Notes under the pieces: generated by a model
Seen by the model: only the letters and a program-made list of their open reading frames with translations
Databases searched by the model: none
What the model was told of the DNA's origin: nothing
Position numbers and translations under genes: made by a program
In this document: in pieces, positions 43,901-50,574 of the stretch
Numbering within the stretch: the first letter of the stretch is position 1
How the letters are laid out: each line of letters opens with the position of its first letter
Assembly (NCBI GenBank): GCA_026692905.1
Contig: JAPLNL010000117.1
Location: 1-50,673, forward strand
Length of the DNA stretch: 50,673 nt
Source: Planctomycetota bacterium
GTDB taxonomy: Bacteria; Planctomycetota; Planctomycetia; Pirellulales; Pirellulaceae
Reading direction: 5' to 3'

Positions 43901-44003
43901 AATAAAGTCGTCGAAGATGTCGCTTATGCCGGAAGGACTCGAAAGCCAAATCGACTTGCAAAGTATGTCGGACCTGATCGCCTATGTTTTGTCTTTGCCA
44001 TAA
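40920..44003 (+). CDS. PVC-type beta-propeller/HEAT-repeat/cytochrome c protein
   Basis: 1027 residues from the ATG at 40920 (signal peptide ISFFLLVVMEWCHGFALAQ). Residues ~50-440 form the PVC membrane-bound dehydrogenase-type propeller (KDGYRLELAATEPLV.DPVAMSFDENGRMFVVEM; PDGSLYIADLYREVIEHP). Residues ~450-870 are HEAT repeats (DPNPRVREWAIR; DPNVRLQLGLSL). The C terminus is the PVC heme-binding domain with C907-AAC910-H911 (SCAACHRLDGVGYELAPNIAAY) and a final LLRGENGSEVVPRADI region. It should be a secreted or membrane-anchored c-type cytochrome dehydrogenase; the substrate is unknown. Four GQGG-coding G-rich repeats lie in-frame inside the HEAT region, which is unusual. Confidence 0.92.
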   Translation: MMKHLSNLRTSRISFFLLVVMEWCHGFALAQTKSDLKQDFADELPRTPALEPAQAMAAIQIKDGYRLELAATEPLVRDPVAMSFDENGRMFVVEMCDYSEQDKEFLGNVRLLEDNDNDGRYEKSTLFAHHLSWPTGVICFDGGVFVAAAPDIWYCKDTDGDGQADIQTKVFTGFGRQNVQGLLNSFCWGLDNRIYCQTSSSGASVLTPTHPDRQPLVLNGRDFSFDPLTLELRPESGGGQHGMSFDDWGRRFSCHNSDHLQLHVYADRYAAKNELPLPPSRQSIAADGPQASVYRISPVEPWRTVRTRLRVTNQVPGLVEGGGRSSGYFTSATGVTIYRGNAFPEDMHGMALVGDVGSNIVHRKKLSPKGTSMVGERVDVESEFIASSDIWFRPVQFANAPDGSLYIADLYREVIEHPKSLPEEIKKYLDLTSGRDRGRIYRVVPTDFKRPSNPNMRDASISELIATLEHPNGWHRDTASRLLYERLWVRRENIPEGLAKESIDGLTKLINHSASPKARLHALSVLTSLGAGQGGAEIAISDPNPRVREWAIRFCESKTLSPETEAKLRLLANDPDPNVRLQLGLSLSRLGLPQKSQLEIAVGLVASSSDDKYLTASSLNAIGSNAAAAIELLAAELGAGQGGVKNSANPNQLGVGQGGKLVVAWQSIAALAGTNAKPEELSKLDERIGSMTISEAKRSLCIGLMSGLQTRFSDATARGAATDKMPNLRSEATKLVMESRSRCRDDNTPIDQKLQAITLLRWEQLDDDIPMLAKLMDQRLPQPIQEAAMRALMQYQSSEVSQKILNIWPSLSPRMRLSASDVLLSRSSWIEAMLERAGQGGFALTDLDPSRLANLRSHKNVAIQQKIASIMKSSGIGNRQDVVDRYQTSLTLAGDKSRGKQIFAKSCAACHRLDGVGYELAPNIAAYKFRGAEAILQNVLEPNREVNPQYVTYTVITHDGRIVTGMVSNESETSVTLLRGENGSEVVPRADISEIKSSKMSLMPEGLESQIDLQSMSDLIAYVLSLP
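42507..42525 (+). repeat. Compound G-rich motif, copy 1 (inside the PVC gene)
   Basis: GGGGCAGGGCAGGGGGGGG, coding LGAGQGGA in-frame between two HEAT helices. It contains GGGCAGGG. Confidence 0.85.
42831..42895 (+). repeat. Compound G-rich motif, copies 2 and 3 (inside the PVC gene)
   Basis: Two copies, 42831-42849 and 42879-42895 (the second with T for C, GGGGTAGGGCAGGGGGG), separated by 29 bases. They code LGAGQGG and LGVGQGG, so a short peptide unit is duplicated here. Confidence 0.85.
43426..43441 (+). repeat. Compound G-rich motif, copy 4 (inside the PVC gene)
   Basis: GGGCAGGGCAGGGGGG coding RAGQGG at the position where related proteins have a short loop before the ALTDLDPSR segment. 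Confidence 0.85.
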
Positions 44004-44137
44004 TGACCTGAGCTCGCAATTCTAGTGGTCCGCGGTAGTGATCGATTGCCCGGCGACGGATCGTGGACTGGCCGCAAGAGCTATCACGGTGAATGGACCG
44101 AGCGGCAGGCTGAAAACCACCTGCCCAAGGGACTAAT

Positions 44138-44249
44138 GGGAGGGCGAGGCTCCCGCCGAGCCATCGGTGCAAAGGTTCGGCAGGAGCCTCACCCTCCCGA
44201 GCAATGAATTGCTTGGATAAACTCATAGAAAACATCTTTACAGCGGTGG
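44138..44249. repeat. Truncated copy of the 159-bp hairpin element
   Basis: A 112-base segment matching 47179-47290 at the same length with scattered changes. Arms 44138-44159 and 44177-44198 form the same 22-bp stem, with the right end ...CAGCGGTGG. The left terminal repeat (CCACCGCTGTAAACAT) seen in the other copy is missing. Confidence 0.85.
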
Positions 44250-44453
44250 CTTCTCCCTCCCGGCATAAACAGAGCTGCCGCTCGCCTTAAAGACAGTTAA
44301 ACGCGGTATCGCAGCTTGTTGAACCTTTCGGGTTGTACCGATTTTGCTTATAGTAGTGCCTGAATTGGCAATCCATTTCAGTGAATTGGCCTGGCTCCGT
44401 TCCGGGCCAATTCGCTGGAAGAACCTCTAAACACCCGTATTCCGCTAACTGCA

Positions 44454-44469
44454 GAGCAGGGCAGGGGGG
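44454..44469 (+). repeat. Compound G-rich motif, copy 5 (intergenic)
   Basis: GAGCAGGGCAGGGGGG, same orientation as copies 1-4 but outside a gene, 42 bases before the kinase start. Confidence 0.85.
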
Positions 44470-44511
44470 CGCCAGACACCCGTTCATCCCAGGCCCCAAC
44501 GCGAAATCCCC

Positions 44512-45417
44512 ATGGTCAAAGTTCGAGACTTCCTAGGCCCTTATCGATTGACTCGTATGATACGCCTTGGAAGCACCTGCCAAGTTTGGGAAGCAATTCG
44601 AGATGACGGCGAAAAGCGATATGCGCTCAAGGTATTGCGCCCCGAACAGCGAGGCAACAAAATCGAAATCGGCTTCCTCAAGCACGAATACGAAATTGCC
44701 AAAACGCTCAACCACAAAAACATCATCAAGCTGGTTGAATACAGGACCGATGCCGAAACCCCATTTATCGTGCTAGAGCTTTTCAGCGAAATCAACTTAA
44801 AACAAGCACTCCGCCGAGGGCCAGAGCCGATTGCGTACAAGCTGACAAGCATCATCGAGCAGTCTTGTGAAGCCCTCTACTATTTCCATTCCAAAGGCTA
44901 CGTGCATTGTGATATCAAGCCGGATAACTTGTTGCTGAGCCGCGATTTCGAAGTCAAGCTGATTGACTTCACCATTTCCAAGAAAATCAAAACTGGGCTA
45001 AGTAAACTCTTTGGCTCCAGAAACAAAGTCGAAGGCACGAGATCCTACATGTCGCCGGAACAAATCCGAGGCGAAAACATGGACCAGCGAAGCGATATCT
45101 ATTCGATGGGCTGCATGATGTACGAACTCCTAGTCGGCAAGGCTCCCTACACGGGCAACACGCCCAATGAATTGCTCAGCAAGCATCTGTCGGCGTCGAT
45201 CCCTTCGGCCTTGGTCGTCAACGACAATATTACGATCGAGTTTAACAGCCTCGTGAAAAAACTGCTCTCCAAGAAGCAAGAGGATCGCCCTCAATCAATG
45301 TGGGATGTTTTGAAAATGATACGCGCGACCCCCATTTTCAAGAAACCACCTCGCATTCCCGACGTCTCTATTTTTGACGACTTCCCCACAGGCGGTCGCA
45401 TGGACAATCCAACCTAA
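44512..45417 (+). CDS. Atypical Ser/Thr protein kinase
   Basis: 301 residues, essentially only a kinase domain with no membrane segment. Catalytic Lys is K40 (YALKVL), the C-helix Glu is E59, the loop is H132-C133-D134-IKPDN (Cys for the usual Arg: a non-RD kinase), the metal motif is D152-F153-T154 instead of DFG, followed by an APE-like SPEQIRG and the D in DQRSDIYSMG. The glycine-rich loop (LGSTCQV) lacks the second Gly. Catalytic Lys, both Asp and Asn remain, so activity is likely. It is followed 76 bases later by accA across a heptamer tract. Target unknown. Confidence 0.88.
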   Translation: MVKVRDFLGPYRLTRMIRLGSTCQVWEAIRDDGEKRYALKVLRPEQRGNKIEIGFLKHEYEIAKTLNHKNIIKLVEYRTDAETPFIVLELFSEINLKQALRRGPEPIAYKLTSIIEQSCEALYYFHSKGYVHCDIKPDNLLLSRDFEVKLIDFTISKKIKTGLSKLFGSRNKVEGTRSYMSPEQIRGENMDQRSDIYSMGCMMYELLVGKAPYTGNTPNELLSKHLSASIPSALVVNDNITIEFNSLVKKLLSKKQEDRPQSMWDVLKMIRATPIFKKPPRIPDVSIFDDFPTGGRMDNPT

Positions 45418-45418
45418 A

Positions 45419-45488
45419 AAGGTTTAAGCGATACGAGATAAGGTTTAAGCAAACAACTGACAACTGACAACTGACAACTGACAACTGA
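45419..45488. repeat. Five-copy CAACTGA heptamer tract upstream of accA
   Basis: Five tandem CAACTGA units at 45454-45488, preceded by a 21-base direct duplication (AAGGTTTAAGC twice, spaced by three heptads). The left border GTTTAAGCAAAC resembles GTTTAAAGCAAGAC before the moxR tract. The accA ATG is five bases beyond the last unit. Confidence 0.9.
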
Positions 45489-45493
45489 CTTTT

Positions 45494-46501
45494 ATGGAAA
45501 CGACACCACCAGGCTTTGAGTTTGAGCAACCGATTTTGGATATCGAAATCCAATTGCGCAACCTTGAAAAAAACGACGGGCACACCGAAGCGGAACAGGA
45601 GCAGATCCGTCAGCTGCGCCGCAAATGGACGGAAACAACCCGAGGCATCTACGCCAGCCTCACTCCTTGGCAAACAGTCCAAGTTTCCCGGCACAAGGAC
45701 AGACCGTACACCAAGGACTACCTCAACTTTGCATTCGACGAATTCATTGAGTTGCATGGTGACAAATTCTTTGGTGATGACCGAGCGATGCTTACTGGTT
45801 TCGCGAAACTTGGCCGGCACAAAGTACTCGTTGTCGGCCATCAGAAAGGTCGTACCTACAAGGAACGAGCCGCTTGCCATTTTGGATGCGCACACCCCGA
45901 AGGCTATCGCAAAGCCATGTCCAAGATGAAGCTGGCCGAAAAGTACCACCTCCCCATTATCTGCTTCATCGATACGCCAGGCGCTTTTCCAGGCGTCGGT
46001 GCCGAAGAACGCGGACAAGCGCAAGTCATCGCGGAAAGCATGTTCCTGATGAGCCAACTCAAGACACCGATTGTCTGCGTGGTGATTGGTGAAGGGGGGT
46101 CGGGCGGTGCGCTCGGTATCGGCGTTGGCAATCGAATCGCCATGTTGCAACACGCTTACTACTCCGTGATTAGCCCCGAGGGTTGTGCAGGGATCCTTTG
46201 GAAGAGCCACCAGTTTGCCTCCAAAGCAGCCGATGCATTGCGGTTTACTTCGTCTCACTTAGCTAAACTAGGTGTCATCGATGATGTCATCGAAGAGCCT
46301 TTGGGAGGCGCGCATCGCGACCCTCGTCAAATGGCAGCACGACTCAAAGCGTATTTGATCAAAACGCTAGACCAACTCTTGAAGTCGAGCCCTGAGGCTT
46401 TGGCTACAGACCGCTACGACAAATTCCGCAAAATGGGTACCTACCTCGAGCAATTCGAAGACGGTACCAGCGAACTCCGCGGCGCTGTGGTAACCGGCTA
46501 A
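45494..46501 (+). CDS. accA: Acetyl-CoA carboxylase carboxyltransferase subunit alpha
   Basis: 335 residues, the usual length. The N-terminal helical part (FEFEQPILDIEIQLRNLE) and the carboxyltransferase core are clear: DRPYTKDYLNFAF, GHQKGR, CHFGCAHPEGYRKAMSKMKLA, IDTPGAFPGVGAEERGQA, VVIGEGGSGGALGI and SVISPEGCAGILWK with the oxyanion glycines. It carries half of the active site that transfers CO2 from biotin to acetyl-CoA, the first step of fatty-acid synthesis. The partner subunit AccD is not in the window. Its leader is a heptamer tract with no Shine-Dalgarno site. The next gene is 16 bases downstream. Confidence 0.96.
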   Translation: METTPPGFEFEQPILDIEIQLRNLEKNDGHTEAEQEQIRQLRRKWTETTRGIYASLTPWQTVQVSRHKDRPYTKDYLNFAFDEFIELHGDKFFGDDRAMLTGFAKLGRHKVLVVGHQKGRTYKERAACHFGCAHPEGYRKAMSKMKLAEKYHLPIICFIDTPGAFPGVGAEERGQAQVIAESMFLMSQLKTPIVCVVIGEGGSGGALGIGVGNRIAMLQHAYYSVISPEGCAGILWKSHQFASKAADALRFTSSHLAKLGVIDDVIEEPLGGAHRDPRQMAARLKAYLIKTLDQLLKSSPEALATDRYDKFRKMGTYLEQFEDGTSELRGAVVTG

Positions 46502-46517
46502 ACCTGGACCTAACGGC

Positions 46518-47096
46518 ATGAGCAACGCCCCCGATCAGGAAGAAACAGAAAACCCCTACGCAACCTCAGCGGTCAGCCGCCCGGTTCCTTTCTTAGCACC
46601 ATGGGAGGACCGAGAATTCTCACTTGGGAAATCTATGCTCGTTTGGTCGAGCATTTGCTCGATCAGTGCCGCACCGAGTTTCTTTCTGGCGGTTGGGCTG
46701 GTGGGCTTCCCAAACATTCCATGGATGGTGATCGGCGTTTTGCTCTTTGTAGGTGGCTATGTCGCCGTCGACAGAATGACGTTTGAATGGGCTTACAGGA
46801 GGAGGGTCGCAGTGAAGCTTTCTCTTCGACTTACTTACATCATTCGAATCAGTGCGTCGGTGATTTTTCCAGTCGCACTTTACGCGGACATGTTTTGCGG
46901 GATCTTCTCGGCAACTTTCATCACGGCCTTGGGATACGAGCCTGAACGCAGTTCAAATATGCCCGGCCCAGTCGTCTTGATCTGGACGCTGCTCCAGGGA
47001 ACAATTCTGAATGCCGTTCTTGCGTTTATCTGGCTGATTCTGCTAGGGATTTGCTGGGTGCTCACAAACGAGCCCGCGAGTATCGAAGTCGATTGA
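46518..47096 (+). CDS. Four-helix membrane protein of unknown function
   Basis: 192 residues. An acidic N terminus contains ENPYATSAV, a motif seen at the start of many planctomycete membrane proteins, followed by about four membrane helices: ~42-60, ~65-85, ~110-132 and ~158-182. No domain I recognise. It lies 16 bases after accA and is presumably read from the same transcript, though no role in fatty-acid synthesis can be inferred. Confidence 0.7.
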   Translation: MSNAPDQEETENPYATSAVSRPVPFLAPWEDREFSLGKSMLVWSSICSISAAPSFFLAVGLVGFPNIPWMVIGVLLFVGGYVAVDRMTFEWAYRRRVAVKLSLRLTYIIRISASVIFPVALYADMFCGIFSATFITALGYEPERSSNMPGPVVLIWTLLQGTILNAVLAFIWLILLGICWVLTNEPASIEVD

Positions 47097-47114
47097 AAAT
47101 GCAGCAGGCTTCGT

Positions 47115-47128
47115 GAGGGCAGGGGGGG
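47115..47128 (+). repeat. Compound G-rich motif, copy 6 (intergenic)
   Basis: GAGGGCAGGGGGGG, immediately to the left of the terminal repeat of the 159-bp hairpin element. Confidence 0.75.
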
Positions 47129-47131
47129 AGG

Positions 47132-47290
47132 CCACCGCTGTAAACATCTTTGCAAAGTAAATTTCATTGAAAACCCTAGGGAGGGCGAGGCTCCTGCCGA
47201 GCCAACGGTGCAAAGGTTCGGCAGGAGCCTCACCCTCCCGAGCAATGAATTGCTCAGGTAAACTTGTTGGAAACATGTTTACAGCGGTGG
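47132..47290. mobile_element. 159-bp hairpin element with 16-bp terminal inverted repeats
   Basis: The ends are perfect 16-base inverted repeats: CCACCGCTGTAAACAT (47132-47147) and ATGTTTACAGCGGTGG (47275-47290). Inside, arms 47179-47200 and 47218-47239 form a 22-bp stem with one mismatch (GGGAGGGCGAGGCTCC...). There is no reading frame. The design is that of a MITE or other non-autonomous element. The copy at 44138-44249 shares the inner hairpin and the right end. No target-site duplication is evident, and no matching transposase is in the window. Confidence 0.7.
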
Positions 47291-47386
47291 GGTGAGGCTC
47301 CTGGCGCTGTAGGATGGGACCGTTGTCCCGTCCATTAAACTAGTTCGGGACAGTGGCCCAAACTACTTCTAGACCATGTACAGTTC

Positions 47387-48568
47387 CTAATCAATTGCCT
47401 TAGCCGCTTCCTCCTGAAATACCTTACGAACGCCTGACGCATCCGCATTTGGGAAATTGGAACGCTGTGTCATCAAGATGTAACATCGTCCTTTAACCGG
47501 ATCGATCCAAGCTTGAGTTCCGTATGCTCCACCGTGACCAAAGGAACCCGACGACAACATCGCTGTGACACCTTCTGGCGCGCGCGTCACACAGCAACCG
47601 ATTCCCCAAGCGTTTCCTGGCGTGAAGCCAGTTGTTAGCTCGCCCGTGCATGGAGTTCGAAACACTTCAACGGATTTCTCAGACAAGATCCTTACTCCAT
47701 CGAGCGTCCCTTCTTGCAGCAACATGCGACAGAACTTCGAATAATCTTTGGCGGTAGAAAACAAACCTCCGTTAGCAGCCGGAAACCGATTTCGATCTGT
47801 CGGAGATTTGCCAGCAAGTAGGAAAATCGGTGCTTCCTCCAAGTCGCCGTTCTCGGCTCTTTTGTATGACTTGGCAAGTCGCTTCATTTGCTCGCCGTTG
47901 AGATAGAAAGTCGTATCCTTCATCCCCAACGGTTTGCAAACACGCTCTTCTAAAAACTTGTCGAATGTCTTTCCGGATACCACCTCAACAATGCGAGCTG
48001 CCGTGTTGATACCCGTTTGGCTGTATTGCCATTTCGAACCAGGTGCAAACAGAACCTTGACCTTCGAATACCTTTCAGCCGCCTCAGCAAGTGTCTTGGC
48101 AGTGTACACCTCCCCCTCAGCAAGCTCGGCCATGCCAGACGTATGCGTCATCAAGTGGCGAAGGGTAATCTTGGCCGAAGTACCATCAGCCAACTTAAGG
48201 CTCTTCATTTCCGGCAAATACTCAGAGATCGGTGAGTCCAAGTCCAGCTTCCCCTCTTCGACTAGAATCATCACGCACACGCCTGTGACCGGCTTGGACA
48301 TAGATGCGATCCAAAAGATCGAGTCTTCGGTTAGCGGTTGGTTCTGCTTGATGTCTGCGAAGCCGCTTGCATGCAGATGCTTGATCTCCTTTGCCGTTGC
48401 AACCAACGTTACTGTCCCCGCAACCTCCTTGTCATCGGCGAACTTTTGCATGGCCGAAACAACTGCTGGGAACGCTGACACCGCAACCTTGTCCTGGGCA
48501 TAGAGCGGCCCCAATGCGGGTAGAAAAGTTGCGGCAAGAAAGGTGAGAGTGGTAGAAACGCGACGCAT
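47387..48568 (-). CDS. Secreted beta-lactamase-fold serine hydrolase
   Basis: 393 residues from the ATG at 48568, giving a signal peptide (MRRVSTTLTFLAATFLPALGPLYAQ); a TTG one codon earlier is possible. Class C/esterase-type motifs: S89-M-S-K92 in IASMSKPVTG (nucleophile and base), YSQTG at the Tyr-x-Asn position with Gln-Thr, and HGGAYGTQ replacing KTG. This matches the broad Beta-lactamase (PF00144) group of esterases, D-aminopeptidases and carboxypeptidases rather than a true antibiotic-hydrolysing enzyme. It acts outside the cytoplasm. It is single, between repeat-rich gaps. Confidence 0.9.
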   Translation of the reverse strand: MRRVSTTLTFLAATFLPALGPLYAQDKVAVSAFPAVVSAMQKFADDKEVAGTVTLVATAKEIKHLHASGFADIKQNQPLTEDSIFWIASMSKPVTGVCVMILVEEGKLDLDSPISEYLPEMKSLKLADGTSAKITLRHLMTHTSGMAELAEGEVYTAKTLAEAAERYSKVKVLFAPGSKWQYSQTGINTAARIVEVVSGKTFDKFLEERVCKPLGMKDTTFYLNGEQMKRLAKSYKRAENGDLEEAPIFLLAGKSPTDRNRFPAANGGLFSTAKDYSKFCRMLLQEGTLDGVRILSEKSVEVFRTPCTGELTTGFTPGNAWGIGCCVTRAPEGVTAMLSSGSFGHGGAYGTQAWIDPVKGRCYILMTQRSNFPNADASGVRKVFQEEAAKAID

Positions 48569-48602
48569 CAAAGTTTGCTTTCGTGAGAGGTTCGTGGGTG
48601 TC

Positions 48603-48654
48603 CCGGCTTCAGCCGGCGTTATGCTGGAGTCCAGGCTTTAGCCGGCTTCAGCCT
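48603..48654. repeat. CCGGCT palindrome cluster
   Basis: 48603-48616 is CCGGCT-TC-AGCCGG, and 48633-48654 carries further AGCCGG/GGCTT elements. It belongs to the same class as 1155-1168 and 33842-33855, in the gap upstream of the beta-lactamase-fold gene. Confidence 0.6.
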
Positions 48655-48725
48655 CCCCGATTTTAGTCCATCCTCGCCGCGATCCTCCGCACCTCCGCCA
48701 CTCCGCGTTAAAATTTCCAAGCCCC

Positions 48726-49775
48726 CTACCCCTTTTCCGGCCTCCAGAAATCAATGCGAAACCCCAAGCATCGCAGCCACAGCAACGTGAGCAGAGTCAG
48801 AGCGAGTTGCACAATCGCCTCAACGGTATAAACAGACCAGATGAGCCGAGGACTAGTTGGGGCAGGGTAGGGGGGCGACAAATAATTCTGACCGTTGAGT
48901 TCGATGGAGACGCCAGAATCCAACGCGTCTGAACCCGAAAACTCGAACGGAACCTCCCAATAAATCTCGTTCGAAAACCATCGAAGAAAAATCGCGCACG
49001 GCAGCCACAGTATCAAGCCTGCAAGTCGAAAAGAGCGGAGCGTAAGAATTCTGACCATCACGAACCAATAGACAGGGACGAGCACACCGCCAACGATTGC
49101 GGAGATGAATGGTTTGAGCCAAATCGGAAAAAGCTCAAAAACAGAGGTTCGAAATGACGCTTGAGGGGTTGGCCCAACCAACAGTTTGTAAGCGACAGAA
49201 CTGGCTGCGGCGATCCCCATCAACAGCAACAGTTTCCGTATAGACAGTTTCGCCGGCGCAAACTTTGCGGCCCCCCTAGCCTTCTCCGATTCAGACCAGA
49301 TTCCAATCGAAGTTCCCCATTGCAGATACCGGGCGGTCACCATTCCAACGCAAAAGAAAATCGACCAATGGATCGCGTTGGCAACGAGAGTCTTGCCAAC
49401 CAAATCCGCACGAAGACCTGGCAACATGATGCCGTTCCAGGCCAAGAAAGAAGACAGTGCTACAAGCGATGCTGTCAGGACATCGACGAACGTCAACGCA
49501 GTTTTCCATCCAAGCCAAATGGCAGTGGTCGCTGCAGGCAAAAACAAAATCATGCCTGCCAACTGTGGCAGATACTCCGGACTGCGTGGACTTTGCAATC
49601 GAACCAGCCCACCGACCGTCCATAGGACTGCCAGCGTGCAAACCAACGCTCGACTGTAAACAAAATTCGATTGGGAAATATTTCGCCTCTGGGCACATTC
49701 TGCTGATAGCGGTTGACTTTGTTGATAGGGCAACTTGCAGTAAAGCGTAACGATCCGGCAAGAGTTGCGGAACAT
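48726..49775 (-). CDS. Polytopic membrane protein, unknown function
   Basis: 349 residues from the ATG at 49775. The frame stays open to 50369, but that upstream 198-residue part is unlike a leader and I reject it. About eight hydrophobic helices follow (VYSRALVCTLAVLWTVGGLV, MILFLPAATTAIWLGW, VANAIHWSIFFCVGM, LLLLMGIAAASSVAYKLLV, FISAIVGGVLVPVYWFVMV, LAGLILWLPCAIFL, VEAIVQLALTLLTLLWL). A G-rich motif on plus codes PPYPAP in an extramembrane loop. No family recognised. Confidence 0.6.
   Translation of the reverse strand: MFRNSCRIVTLYCKLPYQQSQPLSAECAQRRNISQSNFVYSRALVCTLAVLWTVGGLVRLQSPRSPEYLPQLAGMILFLPAATTAIWLGWKTALTFVDVLTASLVALSSFLAWNGIMLPGLRADLVGKTLVANAIHWSIFFCVGMVTARYLQWGTSIGIWSESEKARGAAKFAPAKLSIRKLLLLMGIAAASSVAYKLLVGPTPQASFRTSVFELFPIWLKPFISAIVGGVLVPVYWFVMVRILTLRSFRLAGLILWLPCAIFLRWFSNEIYWEVPFEFSGSDALDSGVSIELNGQNYLSPPYPAPTSPRLIWSVYTVEAIVQLALTLLTLLWLRCLGFRIDFWRPEKG
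48859..48875 (+). repeat. Compound G-rich motif, copy 7 (inside a minus-strand gene)
   Basis: GGGGCAGGGTAGGGGGG on plus, antisense to the membrane-protein gene, where it codes PPYPAP in-frame. It holds both GGGCAGGG and GGGTAGGG. An eighth, shorter copy (GGGCAGGGCGG) is at 49848-49858. Confidence 0.85.
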
Positions 49776-49931
49776 CAAGTGTAGGCAAGCTGTACGGATC
49801 CGGAGTTTCTCCCCCACGGCTGCCTCGGTTTGAAACTGAGTAGGCAAGGGCAGGGCGGTTCGATCTGCGTTTCCCAGTATTCGTGGTGGGAGTTGTAAAG
49901 CTTCCCAGAGTCCAAGGCACTTCAGAAACTC

Positions 49932-50396
49932 TTGCGAGATCCCACTACTTGCTACCTGAAAGGCATCCCTCATGCGATTCTTTTTCAAACCGGATACATC
50001 ACCGGCAGCAGGGATCCCGCACGGAACCGCAAAAAACAGGAACCCGCAAAATCCCGGGCGGAAATCGAGACACAACCGAACATAAGAAACATTATCGGAC
50101 GTTGGAAATGGGTGTTTTTGGGTGGCCTGCTCTCTGGCTAGGGCTTCGGCGTGCTGATTTTGGTTTGCCGTCGCCCCGGCGGCGTGCGGGTTTCCGCGAC
50201 CGAATCCGTTCTGGCGCAACCCGAATACCTCACGTCCGAAACGCGGGTTCCCGTACAGTCTGAAGAAGTCAAACTTGACGCATCCAGTCGATCCTCCCCG
50301 TCTACAAGAGTCAGCGCATTTGCCCGAATCAGCCGAAACCGAATCGGCCGAATAGTTTCCCAACAACACACAGAACGCTCAGTTCTGAAAACTTAG
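49932..50396 (+). pseudogene. Possible small membrane protein gene interrupted by TAG
   Basis: Two frames in the same register (49932-50141 and 50142-50396) are separated only by a TAG at 50139-50141. Read through, the junction forms one hydrophobic helix: WKWVFLGGLLSG, stop, GFGVLILVC, followed by a polar C terminus of about 70 residues. The even helix across the stop suggests a recently broken gene or a sequencing error, but no homology is recognised and the frame could be chance. Confidence 0.2.
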
Positions 50397-50574
50397 CCGA
50401 TCAGAACAAATCCCGAACCGTAGCTCGAATCGCGTCTCCGACGTCGGCTCGCCAGACAATAGAATTCGCCCAGCAATAGCAGCCATGCTGATCACCAGAA
50501 AGCAACTGCAGTCCAAGAAGGTAATCAACATCAAGCCAATTTTGAACTCTGAGAAAAACTGGACGAAGAGTTCA

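Larger units (their letters stand above)
44004..44511. other. Repeat-filled intergenic region before the kinase gene
   Basis: 508 bases with no gene. It holds a truncated copy of the hairpin element (44138-44249, see separate entry) and a G-rich motif (44454-44469). Positions 44250-44453 show nothing recognisable. The kinase gene begins 42 bases after the G-rich motif. Confidence 0.7.

Noticed and set aside
47179-47239. Rho-independent terminator after the accA operon
   Set aside because: The hairpin has no T-run and occurs in a second copy with shared flanks, which indicates a mobile repeat.
47387-48568. Antibiotic-resistance beta-lactamase
   Set aside because: The SxxK motif is present, but the Tyr-x-Asn and KTG boxes are changed in the way typical of esterase/peptidase relatives.
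49776-50369. N-terminal extension of the membrane-protein gene at 48726-49775
   Set aside because: The extra 198 residues have no domain, precede a plausible internal start, and include Arg/Pro-rich stretches unlike coding sequence.
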